A stretch of 64,000 nt of DNA from Bursaphelenchus xylophilus (taxonomy: Eukaryota > Nematoda > Chromadorea > Rhabditida > Aphelenchoididae): positions 5,890,001 to 5,954,000 of the forward strand of contig CAJFCV020000002.1 in NCBI GenBank assembly GCA_904066235.2, given 5' to 3'. The position numbers were made by a program, and so were the translations under genes. The notes beneath the pieces were generated by a model, which saw nothing but the letters and a program-made list of their open reading frames with translations, did no database searches and was not told the origin of the DNA. Each line of letters starts with the position of its first letter. Positions within the stretch are counted from its first letter, which is position 1. Shown here one piece after another: positions 33,875 to 45,076 of the stretch.

Positions 33875-35309
33875 ATGTCATCAAAAAGGCTAGGTCGTTG
33901 TTTGAAAGGGGTTATTGTAAATCGTGTAAAGACACCGAATGGAATCAAATGCCAGGTGTTTTGCAGCCGCGTCGAAAATCTCATTACAATACACCTTCAA
34001 AACTATGAAATAGGAACTGTGTGCGACTTTACGATAGATGAAGACGGAATTGTGCACGATGTGGTCACATTGGACCAGAATAGAAAGCTGCAGTTTAAGG
34101 TAAGTAGATGTTATTCTACTATAGTTTTTTAGATAAAAAACTTGTTGCTAAAGGAGAATAGAGATGAAACACAACTACCATTCGGGCTCGTCGGCGAAGA
34201 CGATATTTTCGGTGCCATCTTGGTGCCTTCGAGCGCTCACACTCAACCTGGGCTTACTGTTGATGTGGGTTTTCTTTGTTTGCCAATGTTTTTTAGGTTA
34301 TTATTTCATACAACAATTTCATGGACATGAAATACAAATGGTATGCAATCAAAGTATACGATCATAGGGCCAAGACCTATACTTCGGTGAGTTTATTTTC
34401 TCCTTCTTTTTCATTATTGTTTAGATTCTCGGATGCAGTTCGCCTCTATCTTTAATGTCGTCAACGGTTCCAGAAGAAGATTCAGTGGACAATTTGACTG
34501 CTGCTACTTTAAAGTCTGACGCGGTGGAAGCGGCTTCTTATACCGAAGTTGAGGCGTCTCAGGATACGTTTTACGATGAGGATAGTATTGGCTCTGATAA
34601 TTATAACTTTATGGACTTGGCTCGGCTCGGAAAACAGCCTTTACCGGATGTTTACCGATTATTTTCAAATTGTCAGGAGCCGTTAATACAATTTCCGATC
34701 TTCCCCAAGGACCGGCCTACGTGCAGTGAAAAGATGTATGAAGTAAGTGTACCCTTTGATGCCGCTAAATAATCTAGGATCGAGTCATTTTTCTGGCCAG
34801 ATGTCCAGACTTTGCTATCGCGCTGTCATCGTCGGCCAAGGAGTTTGGGATTATGCTTCCAAACCACGAATCTTATCAACTGGCATGTTTGGGGAATGTC
34901 TCCAGATGTGATCTTTCAATACCCAATGAAAGAGTTGTTCTTGACTTTTACAGTTTTATTGTGGAAAAGGTTGGGACGTATATTAACAACTGGAAGCTTC
35001 GTTCGGTTCTCACCGTCTACGGAAATACAATCTCTCTGGCAGTATCGGTAAGATGAGTTCTTATTTTTTATTTTGCTGATTTAGGTTGCTCTGAGGGATG
35101 AGGACATTAAGAGAAGCCCGGGCGATGCAGATGGGATCTTCACTTTCCCGTTTGGGAAGGTTATGCTAGACAAGAAACTAAATGAGTACTACAGCAAGAG
35201 TAAAAAATTCGCCTTCCGTGCAACGTTATCTTCTTATGATCTCAGTCAAGCAACTGACGATCGAGTCGTATGGGTTGCTCATCATTCTCATTGTGCACTT
35301 CTTCCGTGA
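33875..35309 (+). CDS. Unrecognised protein, six exons
   Basis: Six exons join in a single open frame, all in phase 0: 33875-34099, 34133-34264, 34297-34386, 34425-34742, 34778-35047 and 35085-35309; 419 aa. The consistent phase and typical splice sites make it a real gene, but I do not recognise a family. The N-terminal 75 residues (RLGRCLKGVIVNRVKTPNG, GTVCDFTIDEDGIVHDV) look like a small beta-rich domain, possibly OB/cold-shock-like. An acidic Ser-rich linker (about 165-225) precedes a C-terminal region with VIFLARCPDFAIALSSSAKE and FIVEKVGTYINNWKLRSVL. No signal peptide or TM segment. The ATG at 33875 directly follows an acceptor-like cgttcag-gt. A new nematode family is possible; a diverged known fold is as likely. 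Confidence 0.8.
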
Positions 35310-36423
35310 TTTCTTTTGTCTGTAACTTTTGTTGTATTTATTAGAAGTTTTAGTGTATTAAACTGTGCTGTTGTAAGATTTTTCCCGCAAGATTTGTTGA
35401 TTCATTTTCGGATATCTAATGGCTGATTCCGGCGGAAGATATACTCAACTTTGGGCCAAAAATTGGTCGAAATTTAAAATTCAATTTCCAAAAGTCGATA
35501 ACTAATCCTGTAGTGGTCCGATTTGGACAGTTCTTGGATGTAACAGTAGTAGGACTCTCAGACTTTAACTTAGGGGTGGTTTCTAATTTACAGGTCGTTA
35601 GCAAAATTTCATAAGGGTTATGTCAACTGGGGGTACTTTTTAGGACATTTTTTGTCATAAGTCCCAAATAACGCTTCGATGGGCTGAACCACTATTATAT
35701 TATTACTCACTAGAGTACCCTCTTTCATTTCTGCATGGAGGTGCCGACTCGTCCGGAAAGGGTTAATGACCTAAGATTCCCATTCAGCATATCGTCTTTA
35801 TCGCCGCTCATATGTTAACAAAAAAAATTGGTAATCTGATCTTAATGAAGAATTAATTTTTCTACTAACGATAAGGTTTATACCATTTATTTACGGAAAT
35901 ATTTCATACAAAAAATGGGGGTTTTTGGGTTGGGGCAGATTTTGGCGCAGGAGGGTGAGTTTTGCGTTATTGGAAAAATGGGGTTAATTTTGGTGATTTT
36001 TGTTAAATAGTGGGGTAAAATTTGTGAAAAGGTGGTGTTTTTTTAGGAGGTTTAGGGGTGGGGAGGGTGCGCTAGAAATGGTATATGTATACTACTGCTA
36101 TTCTAGTACATATTCTAGTACAACAAATATGAAAAATATAAAAAGATTCTGAGTTGGTCGTTTTCTGGAAATGTCCGGTCCATCCTTCAAGTTGCAAAAA
36201 ACAATTTTTTAGATGATTCTAATTCAGGCCGACCCTCGAGATCGGCTTGATCTGCCGTTAAGACAAAGAGAACGATATCTTATTCGGCAATGTCTCTCAT
36301 TTCCTATCCAATTCCAATTTGTCCACATGACCTCCAATTCTATTCAGCTTACAATGAACCTCGACTAACATGTTTTTTTACCAACTTTGTTATTACTTCT
36401 TGTGTATTTATCAAAAAAAAATC
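35310..36423. other. Gene-free stretch with interspersed repeat
   Basis: 35572-35770 holds the repeat shared with 17800-17868 and, inverted, 27418-27572. At 35910-36075 the plus strand is strikingly G/T-rich (gggggtttttgggttggggc, aggaggtttaggggtgggga) with few C. No gene seen. Confidence 0.5.
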
Positions 36424-36928
36424 CTAAACAAATCTTGTGGCTAGCGAAACAATCTTGGCCATCTCGATATTATCCCTCTTCTTAAGCAGAGTTCCAGGGA
36501 TCGGGGCCAAAACCCTATTGCCAATAGGATTTCCCTCGTCATCCTAAAAAATTGACTAAAGAATTTGATGAGAAACCTACCAATAAAACAACATTGTTGG
36601 TGTCAGTAGAAGGAATTCCATGTTTTCTGTAGTTGACATGCGTGTTAGCCCCAACAACATAAGCCTTCTTCATCTCCCCTTTTATGGCAACCAATATCTG
36701 TAAGGGTTGCAAAATTATCAATTTCTCCATTTACTGACCTTGTCACCTAATGTTGCGTGGGGCATATGTTTTGGCCGGTAACCTTTCTTGTAAACATGAA
36801 TACAGTAGGCCAATCGGCCACTGCTATTCGCTTCCTTCCCAATGGCCGAGTTGTCTACAACAACACAACGAGTTCTTCGATGAATTCCAGGATTTGGTGG
36901 TCGAGAACGGTGGATTGATAACTCATAA
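36424..36928 (-). CDS. mrpl-14: Mitochondrial ribosomal protein L14 (uL14m), N-terminus unresolved
   Basis: A large-subunit protein of the mitoribosome. Three exons read in frame: 36928-36739, 36697-36581 and 36543-36424. Diagnostic stretches are RCVVVDNSAIGKEA, CIHVYKKGYRPKHM, LVAIKGEMKKAYVVGA, TNNVVLLDDEGNPIGNRVLA and the C-terminal IVSLATRFV. The first visible exon begins after ttttag at 36929, but its L14 frame needs two bases from an upstream exon and has no early ATG. The ATG at 36926 is in another frame and closes after 19 codons. The true first exon, expected to encode a mitochondrial presequence, was not found. Its acceptor is only 33 bp from the stop of the upstream DUF5522 gene. 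Confidence 0.85.
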
Positions 36929-36961
36929 CTAAAAGTTTACAAATTCTAATGAGAGCTTTAT

Positions 36962-37378
36962 TCAGAGATAATAGAACCCAGTATAAACAAGAGATTTCCT
37001 AACAGAATCCTGACAATTTTCAAGTCCATAAGGGCAATGTCGACATCCCTCCCCACAACATTTTTGATCATATAGCAGCGATGAAACCGTCCGGTGGGTG
37101 CTTTTGTCTAGGGGATCGATGTAAGTAAGTTTTCGGTCTTGTACAGCTTTGTAATGTGCCATGTAAACAGTTTTTTCGGCAGAAGTCATCGCGTTGTAAG
37201 TATTCCAGTGTACCTCACATTTTTTTATTGCATCCACAAAAAGATTATAGTCAGCCAAAAGTTCTCCTCCTTTCCCTTTTTTCAATTTATAGACAGCCCC
37301 GTCAGGTTTACGAGACTTGGCATAGATGGGGAATGCATTTTCGCGAGGCAGCCCTAGTTCTTTCGCTGTTGGAACCAT
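36962..37378 (-). CDS. DUF5522 / C1orf53-like protein
   Basis: A small protein of the C1orf53/DUF5522 family, function unknown. The frame from ATG 37378 gives 138 aa. The family signature is near the C-terminus: LTYIDPLDKSTHRTV, then KCCGEGCRHCPYGLEN, with the CCGxGCRHCPY cysteines that suggest metal binding. The frame is open upstream to 37459 with an acceptor-like ttattttcag, but only TTG starts exist there, so the ATG at 37378 is preferred; an upstream exon is possible. The stop is followed by AATAAA and, within about 35 bp, the acceptor of mrpl-14, as in a tightly spaced operon. Confidence 0.8.
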   Translation of the reverse strand: MVPTAKELGLPRENAFPIYAKSRKPDGAVYKLKKGKGGELLADYNLFVDAIKKCEVHWNTYNAMTSAEKTVYMAHYKAVQDRKLTYIDPLDKSTHRTVSSLLYDQKCCGEGCRHCPYGLENCQDSVRKSLVYTGFYYL

Positions 37379-38068
37379 CTGCTGAAGATCGCTTTGTTCA
37401 GGGCATTGGCTGTGTGATCGAAACGATCTGAAAATAAAGCGGCTATAAGTAACAGCCAATGCCCATCACACAAACTTGGTGCGCTTTTCTCACTAAGACC
37501 ATAAAAAATAAATTATAACCTTACGTTGGCTGTGGATACCACCTTCCAGATGCGGAAGCTTGGCTCACAAATTGCGACAACCTCGGGAGCAAGTGCCTCA
37601 ACATTTTGTACAACCTCAGCTTTCATACAAGACTGCAGTACTTTCCTCGAAAAAATATTAAAACTCGATAATAGATATGCGAAATGTCACAAACGATTTT
37701 TCGTTACGTGCATTGAAAAATGGAGATGGGAGCCGAAAGATCGAAGTTGCTCGTCACCGGTTCCCATCCACTCTTTAAAATTTTAGAGGTTAATTTGGAA
37801 TGTAAGTCAAGAAATTTTTTAGTATTGAGAAGAATGGCGAAAAACGAAAACAGATAGTGGACGTGTTCGGCAAAAGTTCCAATAGGCGTTTTAACAAGTA
37901 GATAGACGCGTATTGTTTAGTCTTTTTTGGCCCTTCCTCTCTTTGCAATTTATTTCTATGGAGGGAAAATGTATTGGCAATCGAAAAAATTGGGAGCGAG
38001 TTGTACAATTTTTTTAATCTTATAAATGCATTTGGTGTAAGATAGCGCTTTTCCAGATATCTAGATGG
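37379..38068. other. Intergenic region, DUF5522 / TBC gene
   Basis: Divergent promoter region of about 690 bp. A plus-strand open frame at 37526-37786 has no supporting features. An acceptor-like gcgcttttccag at about 38055 precedes the first TBC exon and is its likely trans-splice site. Confidence 0.4.
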
Positions 38069-41000
38069 ATGTACAGCATAAATGAATCCGAAGTTTACCC
38101 GCAAAACCCTTCTGTTTCGGTTCAGAGAACACGACAATTTTACGAAAACATGAATAATTCGTTGAGCAACTCAGGGTACGACGGTGTGATGCATCCGCCT
38201 TCTCGTCGAAGAACTGCCCCTGCCGGGTCCTCTTCTCCGAGACGGGATCCTCAGTTTGCCGATCTTAATTTATCAGAAAGACCGTCAGGTTAGTTGATAA
38301 AATATGTTTTATATTCTGTCTTGCAGGCCTAAATTATTCGAATGAAGTCGAAATGTATACCGCCAGCCGTATACCGCTTTCTTATAACCTAAGAAAGAAT
38401 ATTCCGCCCGAATACTCCAATTCCCACACCGTAGCTCAATATTATCCTGGGTCTCCGGCTTCGTACCAAGCGGTGTACAGGATTCCTCGTGCGAACAGCC
38501 CCAGGACTGAGTATATGTACAGCAATCCCGTTCCAGACCAGCCCACAACAAGTTTTGGTAACGTTTTGATTCCTTTTTTTTCAGGGGCGTTATTTTTTTT
38601 CGAGGGGGGGGTTATTTTGGACCTGTTATTCTTATTTTTGATAACCCTTTCAATGAAGGTAAAATAATGCTTATTAATTACTTCAGAGATTCAAGATCAG
38701 TATGGGAGGAATCTGAATGCAATTGGGGCAACTTCAGGGACAATGGTAACAGTGCCAGAAACTGATATCATAGACAGTTCGACCGAAGAAGACGAAGTTA
38801 TTAAGGATTGCGATAATGAGGAGTTTGAAGACGAGATTGACTGTAAGTGCCTGCTTATAGTTAATTTAGTTTTAATATATAACGTAGCCTCGAACGTAGT
38901 ATCGAAGAAACGTAGGATCGGGCTCTATTTGTCTTCTATGATGTGTACTCCAGAACAGGGTCGTGAGTAAAAGGTGTTATTGGGAATGATATCCGTGGAG
39001 AGGGTCATATACAACCGTTTTTGTTTACATTGAGTGCTTAATTGCTTCTTAAAGAATATCAGATATCACCCTTTAAAGGTTCGAGATGACTGTTTGTATG
39101 GCCATGTAATTATTTTTATAAAGCCCTCAGGAATTACTGGACTTACTACGTTTACGTAATCTCCGACATTCCAAACAACTTTTTACTCTTTTGAACTGGA
39201 ATTTTATGCCGTTCGGAAGGAGGTTGAGATTAATCTAGGACAATACTTCCTTCCAAAAACATTCACAATAGCCTAATTTGGGATTCGGGCAGCTGGTTTG
39301 GACGGCTTTTCTTGACATTTGCGGCTTTGATATTCCTTCCTTCACGCGCAAACTAAAATGGCTACGTTACAACGCTCCAAGTCTGTCAAGACCAACAATG
39401 TGAATATCCGAACGAGACGCAGGGTATCGGTGTACACCTCGACTCCTAGAAAGAGTTCTCTTATCGACTCTACTTCCAACAGTGTCCGATCTTGTCTAAG
39501 GAAATTAAGTGGCCAGCTGAATAAAACGGTGGTCCTGAGAGAGGTAAAGGGCTTCTTTGACGATTCCGGTGAGTATCAACATGTAATCTTATAGCATTAC
39601 TTATTGTTAAAAGAATTGAATTCATTGAAACTATCGTGAGCCTGGCGCTTGAAAGGTTTAACCCTTTTTTTGAAAGGTGTACGTAAAGGGCATAAGTAAT
39701 ATCCTCGCAATTGTTGTTGTGCGTTCATTGCGGCTTTGTTAGCCGTTCTAGTCGACGCCCGGGTGGATGTATATATGAGGAAAGGGATCCAAGGTGCTCG
39801 GACATATTATTTTTGCTTTGTAATGGCGTCGTCCACTGTCTAATCTGTCCGAAGGGACTCATGGGGCAAAGGAAAGGGGGATTTAATCCTCTCGTTGGCC
39901 CCTAATCAGGCCAGTCAGGAGCGCGGTGGTTGAAAGGATAATGTGGTAGGTGAGTCGGTTGGTCTCGACTCTGTTTTCGCTTATTCTTATTCGTTTGATT
40001 TCTATTTTGGCACTCTCCCAGCAGGAAATTTTTTCTTCCGGTCTGTGTGTTTTTTATCTTAGAACGAGAAAGTTGACGCTGGTTGCTAAGCATGTCTCCA
40101 TTGTTTACCTGCATAATCCCGGTTCCGATATCCTTAACTTGTGGTTCCCGAATGGCATCTCATAATTCTTTGGGCTCGTGGGATTAATGAGTTTTCTTCC
40201 CTCCTTTTTTTACCCTAATGGTAATTTTATGTTGGCCACCAGTTTCACTTCTATTAAACTCTTTCCTTTATTTGTTTTAATCCAAATTCGCATCGTTCTT
40301 TTCGAGTGCTTGGATGATAGACTTTGATGCTAATACTTGTAGAAGATGCCGAGCGCATTATGTGCCGGCAGTTCGCTTCCATTAGAACCTTCTCGGTCTC
40401 GGATCCCGGCGTCTGAATCTTCCCCACGTGGCCTGAATGGCTCACCTTCCAAAATATTGCATATGGAGGCGTTGAATAGGTCCTTCCACAATGCAACTGC
40501 ACTTGCGTCGGAGATAAGAGAGAATATGAATAGCGTGACCAGGATAGAGAAGATCCGGCCTTCTTCAGTAAACAGCAAACGAAGTCAAGATTCTTCTTTT
40601 TTACCTTCAAATAACAGCCCAACTTCAATTGTTCGGCATTTTTCCATCAGGTTCAAGCATCATGTGCAGACTTCGCTTAGCGATCCACTGAGGACACGAA
40701 CCTCTTTCCGGCGCAAGCAGAGGACAGTAACTCCCGTCAATCCATCAGGTGTTCTATTTGTCTCATTTTATTTTGCTTTGAATTATTGCTGTTTTTGGTG
40801 GTTCAAATGAAAATTAAACAAAGATTGCTCGTAGTTCTGAAGAAATTCAAGTTTTTCGGGGTTTTTAGGCCAAGATTTAGATGTGTGAGGGCGTCGTTTT
40901 TACATTAATTATTAATTGTTTGCAGATGAAAATGACGGCGGCGCTTCTTCCAGTGATGAGCTTGATGACCCGGAGGTCCTTGCACTTTTCGAACGTGAAC

Positions 41001-44000
41001 AGATTGTCGAGAAATACGAAAAGGTGGGAGTACGACTTTTTAAGATTTTAATTTGCATTTAGGGGCCGGAACAAGAAGGAATCGATTCTTGGGAAAACCC
41101 TGACTTTGAACTCTACCACAAAACCGATAGATTTGGTTTTATTCAGTAAGATTTTAATTATTGGTTGACAAGAAAACTACTTTTATAGGGGCTCCTACTT
41201 TTCGACGGGGCATGTCTCAAAAAATCCGAAAAATTGTGCTGATCAAGAATATGTAGAAATTAGGTGCCCAATTTGGGGTTTAAGGGATCCCCAAAAAATG
41301 GCTAAATTTGTCGGCAAAATGCGCTGGCATTGCAAACGATAAAAATCGCGACCCTTTTGAAGTTGAACGTCTGAAAAAAATTTCTACCAAGACTTATTTA
41401 TTACGACTTAGAATGTAGGACTTTAAGTCAATTTGCGATTGACTTTTTCACCACTAACAAGGGATCGGCAAATAGTTGCAACCTGCTTTCTTAACGAAAC
41501 ATGTATCATTTGAAAGAGCATTAAAAATAGTGCACATCGCAAAAAAATTAGCTGCCTAAATTACCTTAGGGCATAGATACGACCGCTTTTTGAAAGGGGT
41601 TATATGCGGCCAAAACGCCGGTTCCTTATATTACAGTAATCCTGGCGGTTTGAAATCGTCTTTATTAATTTCCTGGTATCCAAAAACGTCTATCACGGTC
41701 GTTTTATGGCTTTACCAATCCTCGGTTATATGTTATTAGACATTACTGCTAGTTACAGTAAATTGTAAATAAAACTAGGTTAAAGGGAAAATTGGAGCAA
41801 AAAGCTTTGGAAATACATTTATATGATCGTCGTGGTCATTCACAAGCGAAAGTTTCAAAATCGAAAATTTCTTATGTCCTAGCCTTACCAATGGTTGGTC
41901 CACTGTGTCAGCAATAGTGTCTTTGGCCGATTTTACAATTTTATCTTCGTATTTTTTCGAAAAAATGTATATTTATAGGCCCTTGTAAATTGAATTATCC
42001 TCCAGTAATCATAATCGGTCAGGTTACTGGGATAACACCCTTGTAATTATACGATAGTGACATATCCACTCCCAACACCATCAAATTTGTGGTCGTTTCA
42101 AAAAAATTCAAAAACTCAGAAAAATTGCGCAACCATGGATTTTGTCTGTGGAGGAACAAAAATTATTAAAAAATGTCAACATACCATGGTTTTGCGGCAT
42201 ATAAGAGACGAAACGCAAAATGTTTACAGAGACCGGATTCGAAACCAGGACTCGCTGCGCCGGAAGTGGGCTCACTACCACTCGGCCAACTGGACACAAC
42301 TCTGTTGCCATTCCGAGAGCTTATAAAGCGAGGTGGAAATTAGGCTAAAATCCGTATTTTGGCCATAACTTTGTCCAAAGTGAATTTAGGCAGCTAATTC
42401 TTTTTGCGCTGTAAACTATTTTTAATTCTCTTTCAAATGATATAGGTTTCGTTAAGAAAGCAGGTTACAACTATTTGCCGATCCCTTGTAAAACCCAAAA
42501 TTGAGCAGCTAATTTTTACATTTTCTTAATCAGCGTGGTTTTACATATTTTTTGAGAATGGCTAAAAGTATGAGCCCCTATAAAAATACTTTCCTGCTGA
42601 TATATTATAAAATTCAAATATGTTTTGATTTATTTATGTTTTAGTAAGGAGGGACTGACTGAACAGGAGATAGAAAAGAAAGAACAAATGAAGGAAAGAC
42701 GACGATGTCTTAAATGGGATGCTATGTACAAAGAATGGGAACACCGGGAACCCACCAAGATGAAGGAACGGATATGGAAAGGAATACCTGAGTCTTATAG
42801 AATACGAGTACGTTTTTTGTTTCCGGTTTCATGAGTTTGATTTTAGGCTTGGTCTAAAATGTTGCACATTGAGGAATACAAACGAGGAAATGAAAATAAG
42901 TACCAGGAATTATTGGTTAGAGGGCAACTACTGTCAAAGGAGGTCAAGCAAATCGATCTTGATGTTAACAGGACTTACAGGGATAATGTGGCATTTATGA
43001 AGAGATACGACATCTCACAGAAGAGGCTTTTCCACATCCTGACGGCATATTCAATGTACAATACGGAGGTTGGGTATTGTCAAGGGATGAATCACATCGT
43101 TGCGCTTCTTATTATGTATATGAGTGATGATGAAGATGCATTTTGGGGGCTGCATAGTTTGTTGGCTAACAAGAAATACACAATGCACGGTGAGCTCTTT
43201 TTATTGAGGTAATGCTTTCGATGTTATTCCAAGAATTATTTTCTGCGGGGTGTTTACGAAAGGAAGAGTATTATTACTATTGTTGTTGTTATTATGATTA
43301 TGTTTACAGGTTTCTTCGTCCCCTCTTTCCCGAAGCTAAGGAAGTTCGAAGACCATTTTCTGAACCGTGTTCTTCCCAAATATGCTCCTCGAGTGCATAA
43401 ACACTTTGAGAAGTTGATGTTACCTCCAATCTACTTGCCTAAATGGTGGTTCGGGTGTTTCTTAGATCGAGTTCCATTCAAATTGGTCCTTAGGATATGG
43501 GATGTCTTTCTTTTTCTGGGAGACGGGGTCTTGATGGCCATGGCTTTGAATATCTTCAAGATGCATGAAAGTAAGTTGTTTCTTTTAGGTTTTTTGGATT
43601 GCGATCCATGATATTTTTTTTTGATTTTTTAAATACACCTCGATTTTCAACAAGTTTCTGATTTCCCGTTAGACATAGGAGGCTGAATTTTCCTACCACC
43701 GGATAGTAAGGGTTTAACTTTTCAACGATATAAATTTTATAGAAAACCCAGCCTTACATGTCGTATTAACTTTCGGAAAACTTCGGGTAATTTTGCCCTT
43801 AAAGTACGTTTGTAATGGAGATACCTGGGACGTCCTTAAAAAATATTTGTTTTTATTTTTCAGAAAAGATTGTAAAAATGTCAATGGAACAGTTTATGGA
43901 TTTTATCCAGAGAGAACTCCCTGCGGATTTTGGATATACTGATGATCAAGTGATGAACTCCTTGAAAAAGTGGCTGGAACGACTTCAGGACGACAAAATG

Positions 44001-45076
44001 GCGTTACCAGCGAGAAGAGAAGACGACTTCCCATCTCAGGAATTAGGTCTTATTCTCAAACGATCATTGGTAGACATTCGCATGGACATCGCCGAGATTC
44101 ATTCACGATCTTCCCGAGCCAATTGTAAGTTAGTTTTGATATTGGGTTTGATCTCTCTGCTTCATTGTGCTGTGAATCTGTCGACTACTCCAACTCGTTT
44201 CTTTCTCAGTGCGTAACCCCTTGTTGGCCGCCATTGCTGCCAGTGCCGAGCTTTCTCTTGTCTATCGCCACTTTTACCGTCTCTATGCTGATCGGTATCG
44301 AAGACAAGTTTGGTAGAGTGCCGCTGCTTCTCTAACTTGTGCAACTTAAATCTTTCCAATGTCTAATAAAGATCATTTACCTTACTGTTTACAGCCCAGT
44401 TTCTTCTCGACCTTCCTTTTATTGATGACGATATGTAAAGCGAAGCAACCGTAATACCCTAGCAATCGGTTACCGTCTTATCGGGATAGATATGTTGTTG
44501 TTTGTGATGTCATCTACTGTTACCCCTTATATCAAGCTAGTCTACGTGCCATGTTGTTGTCTCTTCTTTTTGTTATCTATGGAAATGAGTCGTTTGGTGA
44601 TTTCAGCCTTGGCTGGTCGTTCCCCAGCGCCTCTTCGAAGCCGTAGAGGTCAGAAGCCCAACGAGAAGACGGCCCTTTCCCAATCAGTTACTGCCCTCCC
44701 TAATCCCACTTCTCAGTTAACACGGACCAATGCTCCCGACTCGGATCCACGTCCACTTCGACCTTCAGGTACCCCTCCGGTTGATGGTTTCCGAAGAAAA
44801 CCTTCTGTTCGGAATGGCCGTTCGGCCGCTCCACTTCCAATTCCGGATGCCGACGGCTTTGTTCCTTTGTCAGCGACCAAAAACAGACATTCTTTATACG
44901 ATAATGTCACCCCTTCGACTACCCCGTCTTCAGGGGTGCGTCTTCCGACTCATTCGAGAGAGACTTCTTCAGATCGAGTCCACAGAGCCGCTAATAATGT
45001 GACATACATTCAGCTGGGGGATCATGAGCGAGCCCCCAGTCCCCCTCCTGATTATGACTTGGATGACCTTCGTTAG
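38069..45076 (+). CDS. TBC-domain RabGAP, RN-tre/USP6NL-like, with alternative ends
   Basis: Rab GTPase-activating protein; RN-tre/USP6NL acts on Rab5-class GTPases in endocytosis. One reading uses exons 38069-38288, 38327-38557, 38687-38842, 40926-41023, 41063-41145, 42645-42807, 42847-43189, 43310-43570, 43864-44124 and 44607-45076; 761 aa. The TBC domain begins at WKGIPESYRIRAW. The catalytic motifs are intact: IDLDVNRTYRD (arginine finger) and GYCQGMNHI (glutamine finger). DRFGFIHKEGL just upstream is the conserved RN-tre lead-in. MKWFF-like KWWFGCFLDRVPFKLVLRIW and the EELVEFFQ-like region follow. The last exon is a 156-residue Ser/Pro-rich tail. All candidate first exons end in phase 1, so each joins exon 40926. 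The intron at 41146-42644 is almost entirely a repeat element. Confidence 0.92.
39358..39568 (+). CDS. Alternative first coding exon of the TBC gene
   Basis: ATG at 39358 opens a 70-codon basic exon (ATLQRSKSVKTNNVN, RTRRRVSVYTS) ending at a good donor, gac-gat-tcc-g|gtgagt. It ends in phase 1 like the other first exons and would join 40926 as DDSDENDGG. Upstream there is no in-frame exon. It suggests a second promoter inside the gene. The resulting protein would be 629 aa with the long tail. Confidence 0.65.
40346..40748 (+). CDS. Second alternative first coding exon of the TBC gene
   Basis: ATG at 40346 lies 3 bp after an acceptor-like atacttgtag. The acceptor allows trans-splicing; cis-splicing from the upstream phase-1 exons would put the frame into a stop. 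The 134 codons are Ser/Arg-rich (SLPLEPSRSRIPASE; FRRKQRTVTPVNPSG) and end in phase 1 at g|gtgttc, which can join 40926. This would yield a 693-aa form. Confidence 0.6.
41185..42583 (-). repeat. Composite inverted-repeat element, copy B (TBC intron)
   Basis: The left end TATAGGGGCTC and right end GAGCCCCTATA are inverted repeats abutting TA. Arms continue inward with ggatcggcaaatagttgcaa ... cctgctttcttaacgaaac on the left and its complement near 42445-42485 on the right. Inside are a tRNA-like segment on the minus strand (42225-42306) and an AT-rich core (ggttaaagggaaaattgg ... tatgatcgtcgtggtc). The whole is an inverted version of copy A at about 19720-20800. About 1.4 kb, no transposase seen. 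Confidence 0.85.
42105..42306 (-). repeat. tRNA-derived SINE-like segment, copy B
   Basis: On the minus strand agttgtgtccagttggccga contains an A-box-like TGGCCGAGTGG, and TGGTTTCGAATCC stands in the B-box position. The downstream body matches copy A at 19893-20110 (ttttgttcctccacagacaa). The extra T in the T-loop and the missing anticodon arm argue against a working tRNA. Confidence 0.65.
44210..44316 (+). CDS. Alternative last exon of the TBC gene
   Basis: After the exon ending 44124, an acceptor ctttctcag at 44209 opens a 36-codon exon (LRNPLLAAIAASAELSLVYR, then HFYRLYADRYRRQVW) with a stop at 44316. AATAAA follows near 44363. The alternative is splicing to 44607, which gives the 156-residue tail. 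Both fit the phase. Confidence 0.6.

Noticed and set aside
36750..36932. Plus-strand frame over the mrpl-14 first exon
   Set aside because: Shadow of the L14 coding strand.
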